Positions 47,382 through 56,551 are shown, counted from the stretch's first letter. The stretch: 64,000 nt of DNA from Aeromonas rivipollensis (GCF_037811135.1 NZ_CP149130.1:2724501-2788500); one strand, 5' to 3'. Translations and numbers: made by a program. Notes: a model not told the origin generated them from the sequence alone.

Positions 47382-50378
47382 TTAGGACACGAACTTGATC
47401 TTTTGTCCCGCGAGCCGGGTGATCTTCTGATCTTTCATGCTGATCAATACATCTTCGGACAAGGCTTTGATCTTGACTCTACTGCCGACCCGGGCCAATA
47501 GCGCGTAAGCGTAACCAGCCCTGGGATCCCGGCGGGTGGTCTTGGCCAGGTTGTAATCAAATGTCGTCACCTTGAGCGCACCTCGGCTCATAGTGGTGCC
47601 CGTCTTACCTAAGTAGGTAATGAAGGCCCCCTCGTAGGAGGAGAAGATATCCAGCAAGCTGTCGTTGTTTCCCGGTAAATCCCCAGGATCTCGTCCGGCC
47701 AAGAGGCTGTGACATGCCGCTGTAGTTGCGATTCCATCTACCCCAGTTCGCCAATCCATGCCACCCGGCTGGCCCGTGTGGTAGGCGTAGAAGAAGTCTC
47801 GATCATGGGCGTAGATCATCGTACATCCGCTCAGCGCTCCCGAGGTTAGCACCACGGGCTGGCCTTCAACCAAGTTATCAAGAGGGATTCGGATACCGAC
47901 CGTGCCAGCCGTGCCATTAACCACGTTGATTAAACTGACCTGCTCCCCCAGCACCTCCTTGCCCCAATGGTTACCAATCTGTAATCCCCCCTCAAGGGAC
48001 GTTGCCTGAGCGCCGGTGGCAGTGAGGACCTTCTCGGTGAAGATGGCATCCTCGCGATTATAGGCCCGTGGCGCGTCCAGCCGAACCTCGGAGTCGACTC
48101 GGCAAACCTCGAACCCCAACATAATGGGCTGGGTCGGCTCACCGACCAACAAGCCACGCTTGGCCAAAGGCGTAATATAGCCCTTGATCAGTTTCTGAGT
48201 ATCCTTGTTTGGTTTGCCCGGCTTGCGATCAGGCTTTGTCACACCTCTCGTTAACACGCTATCGGAGTGAATCGCCGGTGTACTGGCCACAAGGGGACCA
48301 GAATTAACCAAGGGGCTCGACAACGTCTCGCCCTGATTGATAACAGCTTGCACCATCATGGGTACGGCCGATGTCTGGGATGGCACCGAGCTAGCAATTA
48401 GTGAGGCTGGCGGAGCATCCGGCTTGGCTACCCCCTTCGGGAATACCGGAGCCTGCCCTGCCCAGCCTGAGCCTGAACCAGCGCTGCCGCCGGAGTTCAT
48501 CTTGATGGTGGGGCCGACCAGGGTGACGCCACCGCCATCGACCTTGATAAAGCAGCCGCCGACCTTGACGGTAATTTCAGAACCCGCCTCCAGCACCACC
48601 TTGGCGCCGGCCTTGACGTGCACCTCCTGACCCGCCTGAGTGAGCCAGCTCTGCCCGAGTTTTTGGTGCATGGACGCATCCACGGTCAGCGAATAATCGC
48701 CCTTTATCTGGTCGCGTTTTTCGCCCTTCACCGTCAGGTGGTCATTACCCAGGCTCGGTGGGACCCCCTCCTTTCCCGGCACCTTTCTGATGCGGGTCAC
48801 CCGCTCATTGTCGATGTCCCTGTGCTCGTCGTGCTTGATATGCCAGGCGGCGTCGTTTTCTATCAACAGGTTCAGGTCTTTCTGACCATGGATATAGATC
48901 TCTTCCTGCCCCGCCTGGTCTTCGAAGCGCAGTTCGTTGAACCCTTCACCCTGATGGGTCTCGGTGCGCAGCACTGTGCGGGTCTTGTTGGCCGGCAACT
49001 CGTAGGGGGGCCTGTTGGTGGCGTGATAGGTGCGACCGGTCACTATGGGCTGGTCCGGGTCCCCTTCGAGGAAACTCACTATGACCTCGTGGCCGATACG
49101 CGGGATGGCCATGATGCCGTACTGACCACCCGCCCAGCCCTGGCTCACCCGTACCCAGCAGGAGCTCTGATCGTTGGAGCTGCCGTAGCGGTCCCAGGGG
49201 AACTGCAGCTTCACCCGGCCGTGCTCGTCGCAGTAAATCTCCTCGCCCTCGGGGCCAACAACGATGGCGATTTGCGGGCCATCCACCATGGGCCTGGCCG
49301 GCATCAGCGCCCGCCAGGTAGTGCTCGCTTTCACCACCCCAAACTCGTTGTGGTAGACGGTGGGGCCGCTGCCCCCCTCCTCTTCCAACGCCTGGGGCTG
49401 CAAGCCGGTGTGGCTGATGCGCACTACTTGCCAGTCGGTGTTGAGGCTGCCGTTAGGGTGTTCGGTCAGCGAGAAGGTCTGACCCGGCAGCAGGGCCGCG
49501 CAGTTGGACTTGCCACTGCCGGTGACAGCGTCATTGCGCAGGGCATCCAGCCGATGCAGGGCAAAGGCCTTGCCGCTCGGGTCCAACTTGTAGCGGCCCG
49601 GGTAGTCGAAGTGCTGGTAGGTATCGCGCTGGTGCGCAAGCTCTGCCCCCACCTTCTTGTGGGAGAGGCCATAAGCCGGGGTCTTGAAGCTGTAGTCCTT
49701 GAGCTCCACATCCGAGGGGCGCACCGCTTCCCGGTAGTGGAACTGACGGACATAGGGGCCCTGCTCCAGGGAGCGGTTGCCGAGGTTGAAGAAGAGCTCG
49801 GGGCCAGCGGTCAGGGCCGCTGCGTCGTCGGCAAAGACGATGCGATGCTTGCCCTGCTCGAACTCAAAGAAGTAGAAGAGCCCCTCTTCGGCAGCGAGGC
49901 GATCGACGAAGTCGAGGTCGCTCTCCCGGTACTGGACGCAGTATTCCCGTTTGGCGTGATCATTCTTGAGCGCAAAGGCGTAGTCGGTGATGCCGTGCTC
50001 TTGCAGCAGGATACTGAGGATTTCGTCGGGCTTCTGCGCCTGGAAGATGCGGGAGTTCTGGCGAAGGGAGAGCCGCCATAGCGCCGGTTTAACGTCAAGG
50101 GTGTAGCGGGTACGGCGAAAACCGCTGTCCCCCTGCGCCATGTCGCTCACCACCCCGCACACCCGCCGTTGCAGCTCTCCGTTGTACCACACCAAGAGCT
50201 CGCAGGGCTGGTCCAGCACGGCGCCGAAATCCACATCGGGCTGGGCGCTTGCCAGCTCAAGGCGCAGGTTGAACGGCCGGTTCAACCCTTCATCCAGGGC
50301 AAACTCCGCCACCACGAAGGTGTTCTCGGGCAGGGCCCCTACCCTGACGGTAAATTGTAATCCTGTGCTGTCTGCCAT
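47382..50378 (-). CDS. vgrG: Evolved VgrG with C-terminal CNF-like deamidase domain
   Basis: A 998-residue VgrG. Residues 1-~655 are the VgrG body, nearly identical to the VgrG at 20372-22402 but with a 12-residue longer loop near residue 540. A proline/serine-rich linker (to ~705) leads to a ~290-residue C-terminal domain. Here V819, N821, S850, C852 and H867 have exactly the spacing of V833, N835, S864, C866 and H881 of E. coli CNF1, and the tail after the Cys (146 residues) matches CNF1 (148). CNF toxins deamidate a Gln of Rho GTPases. This therefore looks like an anti-eukaryotic cargo, though a bacterial target is not excluded. The start is MADSTGLQF. Confidence 0.88.
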   Translation of the reverse strand: MADSTGLQFTVRVGALPENTFVVAEFALDEGLNRPFNLRLELASAQPDVDFGAVLDQPCELLVWYNGELQRRVCGVVSDMAQGDSGFRRTRYTLDVKPALWRLSLRQNSRIFQAQKPDEILSILLQEHGITDYAFALKNDHAKREYCVQYRESDLDFVDRLAAEEGLFYFFEFEQGKHRIVFADDAAALTAGPELFFNLGNRSLEQGPYVRQFHYREAVRPSDVELKDYSFKTPAYGLSHKKVGAELAHQRDTYQHFDYPGRYKLDPSGKAFALHRLDALRNDAVTGSGKSNCAALLPGQTFSLTEHPNGSLNTDWQVVRISHTGLQPQALEEEGGSGPTVYHNEFGVVKASTTWRALMPARPMVDGPQIAIVVGPEGEEIYCDEHGRVKLQFPWDRYGSSNDQSSCWVRVSQGWAGGQYGIMAIPRIGHEVIVSFLEGDPDQPIVTGRTYHATNRPPYELPANKTRTVLRTETHQGEGFNELRFEDQAGQEEIYIHGQKDLNLLIENDAAWHIKHDEHRDIDNERVTRIRKVPGKEGVPPSLGNDHLTVKGEKRDQIKGDYSLTVDASMHQKLGQSWLTQAGQEVHVKAGAKVVLEAGSEITVKVGGCFIKVDGGGVTLVGPTIKMNSGGSAGSGSGWAGQAPVFPKGVAKPDAPPASLIASSVPSQTSAVPMMVQAVINQGETLSSPLVNSGPLVASTPAIHSDSVLTRGVTKPDRKPGKPNKDTQKLIKGYITPLAKRGLLVGEPTQPIMLGFEVCRVDSEVRLDAPRAYNREDAIFTEKVLTATGAQATSLEGGLQIGNHWGKEVLGEQVSLINVVNGTAGTVGIRIPLDNLVEGQPVVLTSGALSGCTMIYAHDRDFFYAYHTGQPGGMDWRTGVDGIATTAACHSLLAGRDPGDLPGNNDSLLDIFSSYEGAFITYLGKTGTTMSRGALKVTTFDYNLAKTTRRDPRAGYAYALLARVGSRVKIKALSEDVLISMKDQKITRLAGQKIKFVS
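48428..50378 (-). repeat. Long dispersed repeat, vgrG body copy 2
   Basis: This is the partner of 20489-22402. The main length difference is an in-frame 36-base insertion (about 48748-48789) in a loop of the beta-helix region. Confidence 0.85.
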
Positions 50379-50621
50379 CGGCGCGCCTCTGCTGTGAACC
50401 CGGCCCTGCAATACTGCCGGGTGACGTCAAGGGGAGTGAGAGATCCACCCTGGCCGCCGTTTTTTCGCCGCCATGGCTACCGCACGCCCAAAGGCGCGCG
50501 GTTGGAACTTCAGTCGTGATCTTTCTTGTGCTCGCTCACAGCTGCAAACGAGCAGAAGAAAAACAGACGGGGGCGTTATCGGATGGGAGTCACAAGCAGG
50601 CCGGTATCCCGGCCTTCGAGG

Positions 50622-50840
50622 TCACGCCAGATTGGCCTGGATGTATTGCGCCATCTGCAGGCTGCGGGCATCACCGCGTCTTTGCAGCTCGGCAATGACC
50701 TCCTGCAGGGTGCCGCGATACACCAAAGAGCCCCGCACCAGGGTTCTATGGCTGTGGCCAATGTCGGTGAAGGTGGCCCCCCCTCTGTGCAGGTGAATGT
50801 GTGGTTCATTGGTATCGGGATAGAACGACTCTCTTGGCAT
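50622..50840 (-). CDS. 72-residue unknown protein between hcp and vgrG
   Basis: A small protein starting MPRESFYPDTNEPHIHLH behind a strong ribosome site (AAGGAGGCAGC). It has a His-rich N-terminal part (PHIHLHRGG, IGHSHRTL) and a C-terminal helix ending MAQYIQANLA. It is encoded on the same strand between hcp and vgrG, so it is probably a T6SS accessory such as an adaptor or regulator. I recognise no family. Confidence 0.6.
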   Translation of the reverse strand: MPRESFYPDTNEPHIHLHRGGATFTDIGHSHRTLVRGSLVYRGTLQEVIAELQRRGDARSLQMAQYIQANLA

Positions 50841-50860
50841 GCTGCCTCCTTGTCTGATTC

Positions 50861-50890
50861 AGAAAAGGGAGCACCCGAACGAGTGCTCCC
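50861..50890 (-). terminator. Terminator/attenuator after hcp
   Basis: GGGAGCAC / GTGCTCCC (8 bp, 8-base loop) is followed on the - strand by TTTTCT, 9 bases after the hcp stop. It would make hcp the main product of the sigma-54 promoter with partial read-through into vgrG. Confidence 0.8.
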
Positions 50891-50898
50891 TCATGGCA

Positions 50899-51417
50899 TC
50901 AAGCCTCGATAGGGGCACGCCAGTCGTCAGCACCCGAGGTACCGGCTACTGTGTGTTCCCAGTCGATCTTGCGGTAGGCCAGGGAGACCTGGATCAGCTG
51001 GGTGAAGTCGGCGTTGGCCGGATCCTGGCAGTGGGGCATCTGGCAGTCGATGTCGACGATGGTGGCATCGGTCAGCACGGTAGAGAAGAAGTGCTCCTGC
51101 TTGCCCTCCACCGAGGTGCGGTACCACTTCAGGGTCACTTTCGGCAGCATCTCGCCGGAGGCCAGGGAGTTGTACATCAGCGGCACGGCCTTGTTCAGGG
51201 CCACGGTGAACTTGAACGGCTTGTGGACACGCTGGCCCGCAGGCTGACCGGATTGCGGGTCGGTCGGGACTGTGACCACGTGCTGGAACTCTTGCACCAG
51301 CATCTCGTCTTCGTGACCCTGCACGAAGATGTTGCCGACGGAGTCGGAGGTGAAGGCACCGGCGGTGATGTTGCCCTGGGTTTTACCTTCGATGCTGATA
51401 TAACATGGAGTTGGCAT
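50899..51417 (-). CDS. hcp: Hcp tube protein
   Basis: A 172-residue Hcp of usual length: MPTPCYISIEGKTQGNITAGAF at the start, GHEDEMLVQEF (about residue 47) and a C-terminal YRKIDWEHTVAGTSGADDWRAP. It forms the hexameric rings of the inner tube. It is the only hcp in the window, so it serves both the structural cluster and the adjacent VgrG-CNF. The start MPTP is chosen over a 13-codon extension, which would include the promoter leader. Confidence 0.96.
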   Translation of the reverse strand: MPTPCYISIEGKTQGNITAGAFTSDSVGNIFVQGHEDEMLVQEFQHVVTVPTDPQSGQPAGQRVHKPFKFTVALNKAVPLMYNSLASGEMLPKVTLKWYRTSVEGKQEHFFSTVLTDATIVDIDCQMPHCQDPANADFTQLIQVSLAYRKIDWEHTVAGTSGADDWRAPIEA

Positions 51418-51456
51418 GAGTTTGCTCCTGATTGGTTGAACGGTAATGACACTCAA

Positions 51457-51483
51457 CCGAAACCATTAGCAGTGACCATGCCA
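51457..51483 (-). promoter_or_regulatory. Sigma-54 (-24/-12) promoter of hcp
   Basis: On the - strand TGGCAT-N5-CTGCT (51483-51468) has the GG-N10-GC spacing of sigma-54 promoters and predicts a start near 51457, 40 bases before the hcp ATG. It is identical in its conserved bases to the PAAR promoter at 22806-22821. A palindrome TTTTTGTT-ATAA-AACAAAAA lies directly upstream at 51491-51510. Confidence 0.8.
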
Positions 51484-51510
51484 ATTCATTTTTTTGTTAT
51501 AAAACAAAAA

Positions 51511-52082
51511 TTTGAAGTTATTTCTCGCCCACGTCCCTATCTGCATACCGCAACGCCTTGCGCATCCAGAGTCTATCGCTGGCATTTATTGCAATGACAG
51601 TATTTAACCCCGCCATCACGGCAAGATATTGCCCATACCAGCATGTGATACTGCCATCGACGATGAAAGCACGGCTCTTTTGCCGTTATCTCACCCATTA
51701 CAGCCCCTCTTTCTCTGACACGGCTCGGCCCTGAGGCAAGGAGCCGTACCAGCCATCATCGGGAGCGCTGGCGCTTCCCAAGGGGAAAATTGTCGTGGGC
51801 TGATCACATCGCCAGTCCATGGCAAACGCTATACCTATAACCATGGGGCTTGGCTCAGGGACATTGCGGTGGACCCCGCCGTCACGGCAGTCATTTTCCT
51901 CTGCTAATCCTGTTGCATATGGGGTTTTCAGCCAATAAAGAGGTTGAGTTCAGAGGATCTGTCATGGTGCACTCATGACACCAAGCCCGGATCCCGGCCC
52001 GCAGCCCCCCTTCCACCTTGGTGGCAGAGGGAGCCGATGGCGGCCGGATGGCACATTTGTCGCACAGCAAGGTGGTCCCATC
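51511..52082. other. Gene-free region upstream of hcp and of the + strand membrane gene
   Basis: The divergent intergenic region between hcp (-) and the membrane protein gene (+). It should hold the upstream activating sites for VasH and the promoter of the + strand gene, but I could not pick out a convincing site for either. An open frame continues upstream of 52083 to 51975 and is treated as leader. Confidence 0.4.
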
Positions 52083-53297
52083 ATGTCGCATCACAGGCCT
52101 GTCACCCCGCCCGATCCCCTCAGCCCTCCCCTGTCCGATCCCAGCAACTTCTCCCTGATCCTGGGGGGCCCCCTCTATCAGCTGTGGAGTCGGGCACATC
52201 TTGGTGACATAGAGGCGCACATCAGACGACGGATCCTCGTACTGAGCGGGATCTGCTGGCTGCCCCTGTTGCTGCTATGCGGGTTGGAAGGCAGCCTGCT
52301 GCAAGGGGTGGCAGTGCCTTTTCTGCTGGACGTAGAGACCCATGTCCGCTTTCTCATCTGCGTCTCCTTGCTGGTGTTCGCCGAACTCGTCGTCCACCAG
52401 CGCATCCGGGGGATCGTCAGCCAGTTCATCGAACGGGGACTGATCTCGCCACTCTCCTTGCCACGCTTTCATGACGCCATTCGCAGCGCCATGATCTGGC
52501 GAAATTCTATCCCCGCGGAGGTCGGGCTCATCCTGCTGGTCCTCTCTATGGGGTACTTCATCCGGACCCACACCTTCGTCCTGGAGTCCTCGACCTGGTA
52601 CGCCACCATGGAAGGGGGTCGCCCGACCCTGACCCTGCCCGGTTTCTGGTTCTTCTGGGTGAGCAACCCCATCATCCAGTTCCTGCTCCTGCGCTGGCTC
52701 TACCGGCTTCTTATCTGGACCCGCTTCCTCTGGCAGGTCTCCCGGATCCCCCTCTCCCTCATACCGACCCATCCCGATCGCAACTGCGGCCTCGGCTTTC
52801 TCGGGGGCTCGGCCTACGCCTACTCGCCGCTGCTGACCGCTCTGGGGGCCCAGCTGGCCGGCTTTATCGCCAACAAGATCTTCTATGACGCCGCCGTGCT
52901 CACCGCCTACAAACCAGAGATCATTCTGCTCGCCGGCTTCGGCTTGCTGCTGGTGCTGGCACCGCTGACGGTCTTTGCCCCCCATATTCTGGCGGCCAAG
53001 CGTCTGGGGCTGCGGGAATACGGCGCCCTCGCCGCCGAATACAGCCGCAGCTTCGAACACCGCTGGCTGCGCACGGCGGACAGAGACGGGGAATCCCTGC
53101 TCGGCGCCTCGGATATCCAGTCCCTCGCCGATCTGGGCAATGCCTATGCCGTCATCAAGGAGATCAAGCCAATACCATTCAGCCGGGACATGCTCCTGCA
53201 ACTGGTGCTCGCGACTGTGGTGCCCTTCCTGCCCCTGCTCCTCACCCTCTTCTCCTTCGAGGCTCTGCTCGACAGGCTGGTGGGGGTGATCTTCTGA
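52083..53297 (+). CDS. Polytopic inner-membrane protein of unknown function
   Basis: A 404-residue protein with about six hydrophobic segments (for example ILVLSGICWLPLLLLCG, VGLILLVLSMGYFI, IILLAGFGLLLVLAPLTVF and a C-terminal LVLATVVPFLPLLLTLF). It has a proline-rich N-terminus and a long cytoplasmic-looking segment rich in Arg/Glu (LGLREYGALAAEYSRSFEHRW). I do not recognise the family. The start MSHHRPV is preceded by AAGGTGG. It stands alone and is not in the T6SS operons. Confidence 0.75.
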   Translation: MSHHRPVTPPDPLSPPLSDPSNFSLILGGPLYQLWSRAHLGDIEAHIRRRILVLSGICWLPLLLLCGLEGSLLQGVAVPFLLDVETHVRFLICVSLLVFAELVVHQRIRGIVSQFIERGLISPLSLPRFHDAIRSAMIWRNSIPAEVGLILLVLSMGYFIRTHTFVLESSTWYATMEGGRPTLTLPGFWFFWVSNPIIQFLLLRWLYRLLIWTRFLWQVSRIPLSLIPTHPDRNCGLGFLGGSAYAYSPLLTALGAQLAGFIANKIFYDAAVLTAYKPEIILLAGFGLLLVLAPLTVFAPHILAAKRLGLREYGALAAEYSRSFEHRWLRTADRDGESLLGASDIQSLADLGNAYAVIKEIKPIPFSRDMLLQLVLATVVPFLPLLLTLFSFEALLDRLVGVIF

Positions 53298-53404
53298 TGC
53301 AGATAGGGAAGGAAAAGGTGGCATAAGACGGACGTATTGCCGTCTCCGGCAAGGAGACACAGCCACCCTGCGCTGAAGCCGAGGAAATTAGGGCACCAAA
53401 AAAC

Positions 53405-53433
53405 AAAAAAGCCCGACCATCAGGTCGGGCTTT
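53405..53433 (-). terminator. Hairpin terminator
   Basis: GCCCGACC / GGTCGGGC with loop ATCA. The - strand tail is TTTTTTGTTT. It is the last of three terminators downstream of tRNA-Ser on the - strand and may also stop the + strand membrane gene. Confidence 0.85.
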
Positions 53434-53441
53434 GAATGTGA

Positions 53442-53556
53442 CGGTGGGCTTGGATTGACTGACGCCATCCCTGGCGCTCGCCCTGCGGGCAGCCTGCTGC
53501 TGTCCAAGGGGGCTATCCTGCCCTCTTGTCGAACCAGGGTCCGAACCGAGCAGCCC
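53442..53556 (-). repeat. tRNA-tail-like direct repeat, copy A
   Basis: A 115-base unit ~85-90% identical to copy B (53671-53785). On the - strand it ends CCCACCG(T/C)CA, like the 3' end of tRNA-Ser, and is directly followed by a terminator hairpin, as the real tRNA is. It looks like a degenerate trailer of a duplicated tRNA locus. Confidence 0.75.
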
Positions 53557-53635
53557 AGCAAACTGCTCTGCTCGAACCCGGCGAGGGTTCTCACCCTCCC
53601 TCTATGGGCATCAGGTTTACGGTGCCCCCAGATGC

Positions 53636-53662
53636 AAAAAACCGACCCTGAGGTCGGTTTTT
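53636..53662. terminator. Bidirectional hairpin terminator
   Basis: AAAAACCGACC / GGTCGGTTTTT (11 bp) with loop CTGA. T-tracts are present on both strands. It lies between direct repeats A and B. Confidence 0.9.
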
Positions 53663-53670
53663 CAATTTGG

Positions 53671-53785
53671 CGGTGGGTCGAGATTGACTCGCGCCATCCC
53701 TGGCGCTCGCCCTGCGGGCAGCCTTCGGCTGTCCAAGCGGGCTATCCTGCCCTCTTGTCGAACCAGGGTCCGAACCGAGCCGCCC
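53671..53785 (-). repeat. tRNA-tail-like direct repeat, copy B
   Basis: Equal in length to copy A. It ends CCCACCGCCA on the - strand, exactly like a tRNA CCA end with the same CCGCCA as tRNA-Ser. No full cloverleaf could be drawn by eye, so it is not called as a tRNA. Confidence 0.75.
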
Positions 53786-53793
53786 GTCACCGG

Positions 53794-53837
53794 ATAAAGT
53801 AAAAGGGCCTGTCTTGCGACAGGCCCTTTTACTTTAT
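53794..53837 (-). terminator. tRNA-Ser terminator
   Basis: A perfect 20-bp stem with loop TTGC starts one base after the tRNA-Ser CCA end on the - strand. Its outer part is A/T, so it works in either direction. Confidence 0.9.
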
Positions 53838-53838
53838 T

Positions 53839-53926
53839 TGGCGGTGAGGGAGGGATTCGAACCCTCGATACGTTGCCGTATACACACTTTCCAGGCGTGC
53901 TCCTTCAGCCACTCGGACACCTCACC
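53839..53926 (-). tRNA. tRNA-Ser (anticodon GGA)
   Basis: An 88-base type II tRNA with encoded CCA. The acceptor stem is GGTGAGG / CCTCACC, discriminator G, anticodon loop CTGGAAA (GGA, reading UCC/UCU), a long variable arm (GTGTATACGGCAACGTATC) and T-arm GGGTTCGAATCCC. It is transcribed on the - strand. Confidence 0.96.
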
Positions 53927-53991
53927 AAATTTTTTACTGCTGTTTAACGTGTTCAATCGCCACGTGGTTCGTTGCGCTGCTGCGCTGGAAC

Positions 53992-54027
53992 GGGGCGTAA
54001 TGTAAGGGATAGGAGCAAGCCGGTCAA
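53992..54027 (-). promoter_or_regulatory. Promoter of tRNA-Ser
   Basis: On the - strand TTGACC (54027-54022), a 17-base spacer and TACATT (54004-53999), followed by a GC-rich discriminator typical of stringently controlled stable-RNA promoters. The start is predicted near 53992, about 65 bases before the tRNA. Confidence 0.7.
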
Positions 54028-54108
54028 TCTCATTTTTCATCTTTCGCCATCGTTTGCTCAATTTGCGAACCAACTGACCAAAAAGATGCCGTTTCCTATC
54101 CCTTTACA

Positions 54109-55845
54109 TCAATTTTCAACCGCTTCGTGCAAATGTTCCCCTCTGATAGCCTCCTCCAGCGAGCCGTAGAACTCCAGCTCACCCGGGACAGGACGCACCT
54201 TGGCCCGCGCCAGGGTCTTGAGGGGCTGGAACTGCAACTCGGCCACCTTGAGCTGGACACCCGACTTGGCCATGCGTTTGGCAAATTGCTGGAAGGCAGA
54301 GAGCCCGCCTGCGTCTAGGATGGAGACTGCCTCCATCTGCAGGATCAGCACCTTGTGCTCCCCCACCTGGGCCAGCAGCTCCTCGAAGACCCGCTCAGCG
54401 GCGGCAAAGAACAGGGGACCGTTGATCTTGTAGAGCAGGGTCTGCGCCGGCACTTCGCTGGCATATCGACCGTGCTCGGCCAGGTTGTGCAGTCGGGTCA
54501 TCTTGGCGATTTCACGCATGAATAGCAGGGACGCCAGGATCACCCCGAAGGTGATGGCGATGACCATGTCGAAGATGACGGTGAGGGACAGGCAGACCAG
54601 CAGCACCAGCACATCCGAGCGGGGCGCCCGGCGAACCAGATCCACCACCTTGTGAGCCTCGCTCATGTTCCAGGCCACCAGCAGCAGCAGAGCGGCCATG
54701 GCGGAGAGCGGCAGCCAGGAGAGCCAGGGGGCCAGCACCAGAATGGCGGCCAGCACCACCAGCGCATGGACTATGCCGGAGATGGGCGAGGTGGCCCCCG
54801 CCCGCACGTTGGCGGCGGAGCGGGCGATGGCGGCCGTCGCCGTGATGCCGCCGAAGAAGGGGGCCAGTATGTTGCCAAGCCCCTGCCCCACCAGCTCGCC
54901 GTTGGAGCTGTGCTTGCGCCCCGTCATGCCGTCCAGCACGACGGCACAGAGCAGGGATTCGATGGCTCCCAGCATGGCCATGGAGAAGGCGGCGGGCAGC
55001 AGCCGCTCTATGGCCGTCAGATCCCAGACCACGGGAGCACCGTCCGGCCCGGGCAGGGACCAAGGCATCACCAGGGTCGGGGCTATGGGGGGTATCCCCA
55101 TGCCCTGGGTGCCATCGGCCAGGGTATAGCTGAACTTGCTGCCGATGGTGGCCACGTCCACTCCCAGGGCGTGCAGGCCGACACCCAGGCCCACCCCCAC
55201 CAGCACGGCTGGCAGGTGACCCGGCACCGGCAGCCGCAATCTTGGCCAGAGCAGCAGCACCGCCAGGGTGGCCACCCCCACCAGGGTATCACCCCACTGC
55301 CAGCTGGGCAGGGCATGGGCCAGCGCCTGCACCTTGCCGACATAGGTTTCCGGCATTTCGGCCACGGTAAGGCCGAAGAAGTCCTTGATCTGCAAGGTGG
55401 CGATCACGATGGCGATGCCGCCGGTGAAACCCAGGGTCACCGAGGGCGGAATGTATTCGATGAGGCGACCGAGGCGCGCCATCCCCATGGCCACCAGGAA
55501 GAAGCCAGAGAGCAAGGTCGCCATCAGCAGGCCCCCCACCCCGAATTGCTGGGCCACCGGATAGAGGATCACCACAAAGGCGGCGGTCGGCCCCGAGATG
55601 GAGAAGCGCGAGCCCCCCGTCACGGCGATGACGATGCCAGCGATGATGGCGGTGTAGAGGCCGTGCTGGGGCGGCACTCCGCTGGCGATGGCCAGCGCCA
55701 TGGCGAGCGGAATGGCGATGATGCCGACCGTGATGCCGGCGATGAGGTCGCGGCCGAAGCGCGCCACGCTATAGGGTTCATCGATGCAGGATTGGCGCAA
55801 TGCGATAGCCAGCTTCACGCCTTGTAAGGAAGCTTGATTGTGCAT
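54109..55845 (-). CDS. SulP family anion transporter with STAS domain
   Basis: A 578-residue transporter. The membrane part has 12-14 helices and the SulP signature region ([35 protein letters not shown], residues ~60-95). A C-terminal cytoplasmic STAS domain starts near residue 455 ([21 protein letters not shown]). SulP proteins move sulfate, bicarbonate or dicarboxylates, and the substrate cannot be told here. The start MHNQASLQG is chosen over an upstream frame opening at 55875. Confidence 0.9.
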   Translation of the reverse strand: MHNQASLQGVKLAIALRQSCIDEPYSVARFGRDLIAGITVGIIAIPLAMALAIASGVPPQHGLYTAIIAGIVIAVTGGSRFSISGPTAAFVVILYPVAQQFGVGGLLMATLLSGFFLVAMGMARLGRLIEYIPPSVTLGFTGGIAIVIATLQIKDFFGLTVAEMPETYVGKVQALAHALPSWQWGDTLVGVATLAVLLLWPRLRLPVPGHLPAVLVGVGLGVGLHALGVDVATIGSKFSYTLADGTQGMGIPPIAPTLVMPWSLPGPDGAPVVWDLTAIERLLPAAFSMAMLGAIESLLCAVVLDGMTGRKHSSNGELVGQGLGNILAPFFGGITATAAIARSAANVRAGATSPISGIVHALVVLAAILVLAPWLSWLPLSAMAALLLLVAWNMSEAHKVVDLVRRAPRSDVLVLLVCLSLTVIFDMVIAITFGVILASLLFMREIAKMTRLHNLAEHGRYASEVPAQTLLYKINGPLFFAAAERVFEELLAQVGEHKVLILQMEAVSILDAGGLSAFQQFAKRMAKSGVQLKVAELQFQPLKTLARAKVRPVPGELEFYGSLEEAIRGEHLHEAVEN

Positions 55846-56335
55846 GTCTAGGGTAATACCAGAAGAGGGAGACAAAGGCCGGAGTGAACCGGCACCCGAT
55901 CATCATCAAGGGCCGGCAGAGCTGTCGACGCGGCGATGGTATCCAGGGCAACCATACCCGAGCCGGCCCGATAATTCGATGGGCAGGATCAAGAAATGGC
56001 CATTACCCCGCATTATTGTCATCGATAGCTCGCATATCGCCGATTTTCCCAGCCATCCCTTCCGTTACCCGGTCATCGCAAACCAGCTTCTTTCCCGCAT
56101 CCCTCGCCCATCGCCTCAGAGGCAAGCCTATCGAGAGGCACATGCATCACCTCCCCCCCTCCATGATCGGCTTATCCATTGCCCCGCCCCCTCCAGGCCG
56201 GGGTGCGCCTTCACGGCCAGATCAACCTTGGCTGCCGGCGGGGCACCTCAAGCTGCTGATTGTGCTGAAAATAGTCCACAGCGCCCAAGTTTTGGGCAAA
56301 CGGGCCGAAAAGCCATTTTTCCGTGGGATGGCGGG
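55846..56335. other. Gene-free region between SulP gene and tRNA-Asn
   Basis: Open frames exist on the + strand, but their composition (Arg/Pro/His-rich, no ribosome site, no family resemblance) marks them as chance. The region should hold the - strand promoter of the SulP gene; I could not assign one by eye. Confidence 0.4.
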
Positions 56336-56371
56336 TTGACACCCGTCCGGGGGATCATTAATATCCGCTCC
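56336..56371 (+). promoter_or_regulatory. Promoter of the tRNA-Asn pair
   Basis: TTGACA (56336-56341), exactly 17 bases, then TAATAT (56359-56364): near-consensus sigma-70. A CCGCTCCG discriminator follows, as in stringently controlled stable-RNA promoters. The start near 56371 lies 21 bases before the first tRNA. Confidence 0.88.
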
Positions 56372-56391
56372 GTCTCGACGAGACAGGCAAT

Positions 56392-56467
56392 TCCTCCTTA
56401 GTTCAGTCGGTAGAACGGCGGACTGTTAATCCGTATGTCACTGGTTCAAGTCCAGTAGGAGGAGCCA
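56392..56467 (+). tRNA. tRNA-Asn (GTT), copy 1
   Basis: 76 bases with CCA. Acceptor TCCTCCT / AGGAGGA, anticodon loop CTGTTAA (GTT), T-arm CTGGTTCAAGTCCAG. It is co-transcribed with the second copy 2 bases downstream. Confidence 0.97.
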
Positions 56468-56469
56468 AT

Positions 56470-56545
56470 TCCCTCGTAGTTCAGTCGGTAGAACGGCGGA
56501 CTGTTAATCCGTATGTCACAGGTTCAAGTCCTGTCGAGGGAGCCA
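56470..56545 (+). tRNA. tRNA-Asn (GTT), copy 2
   Basis: 76 bases with CCA. Acceptor TCCCTCG / CGAGGGA, and the same anticodon arm as copy 1. The acceptor and T stems differ by compensated changes, so it is a functional isodecoder and not a recent exact duplicate. Confidence 0.97.
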
Positions 56546-56551
56546 TCTTCT

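Noticed and set aside
47363..47400. Programmed frameshift joining VgrG-CNF to the 55-codon ORF
   Set aside because: The ORF frame is closed by a TGA shortly upstream inside vgrG and no slippery heptamer is seen at the junction. The CNF-like domain already has its full expected length.
55838..56401. Two overlapping + strand open frames upstream of tRNA-Asn
   Set aside because: No ribosome site, odd composition (Arg/Pro/His), and they run through the tRNA promoter.
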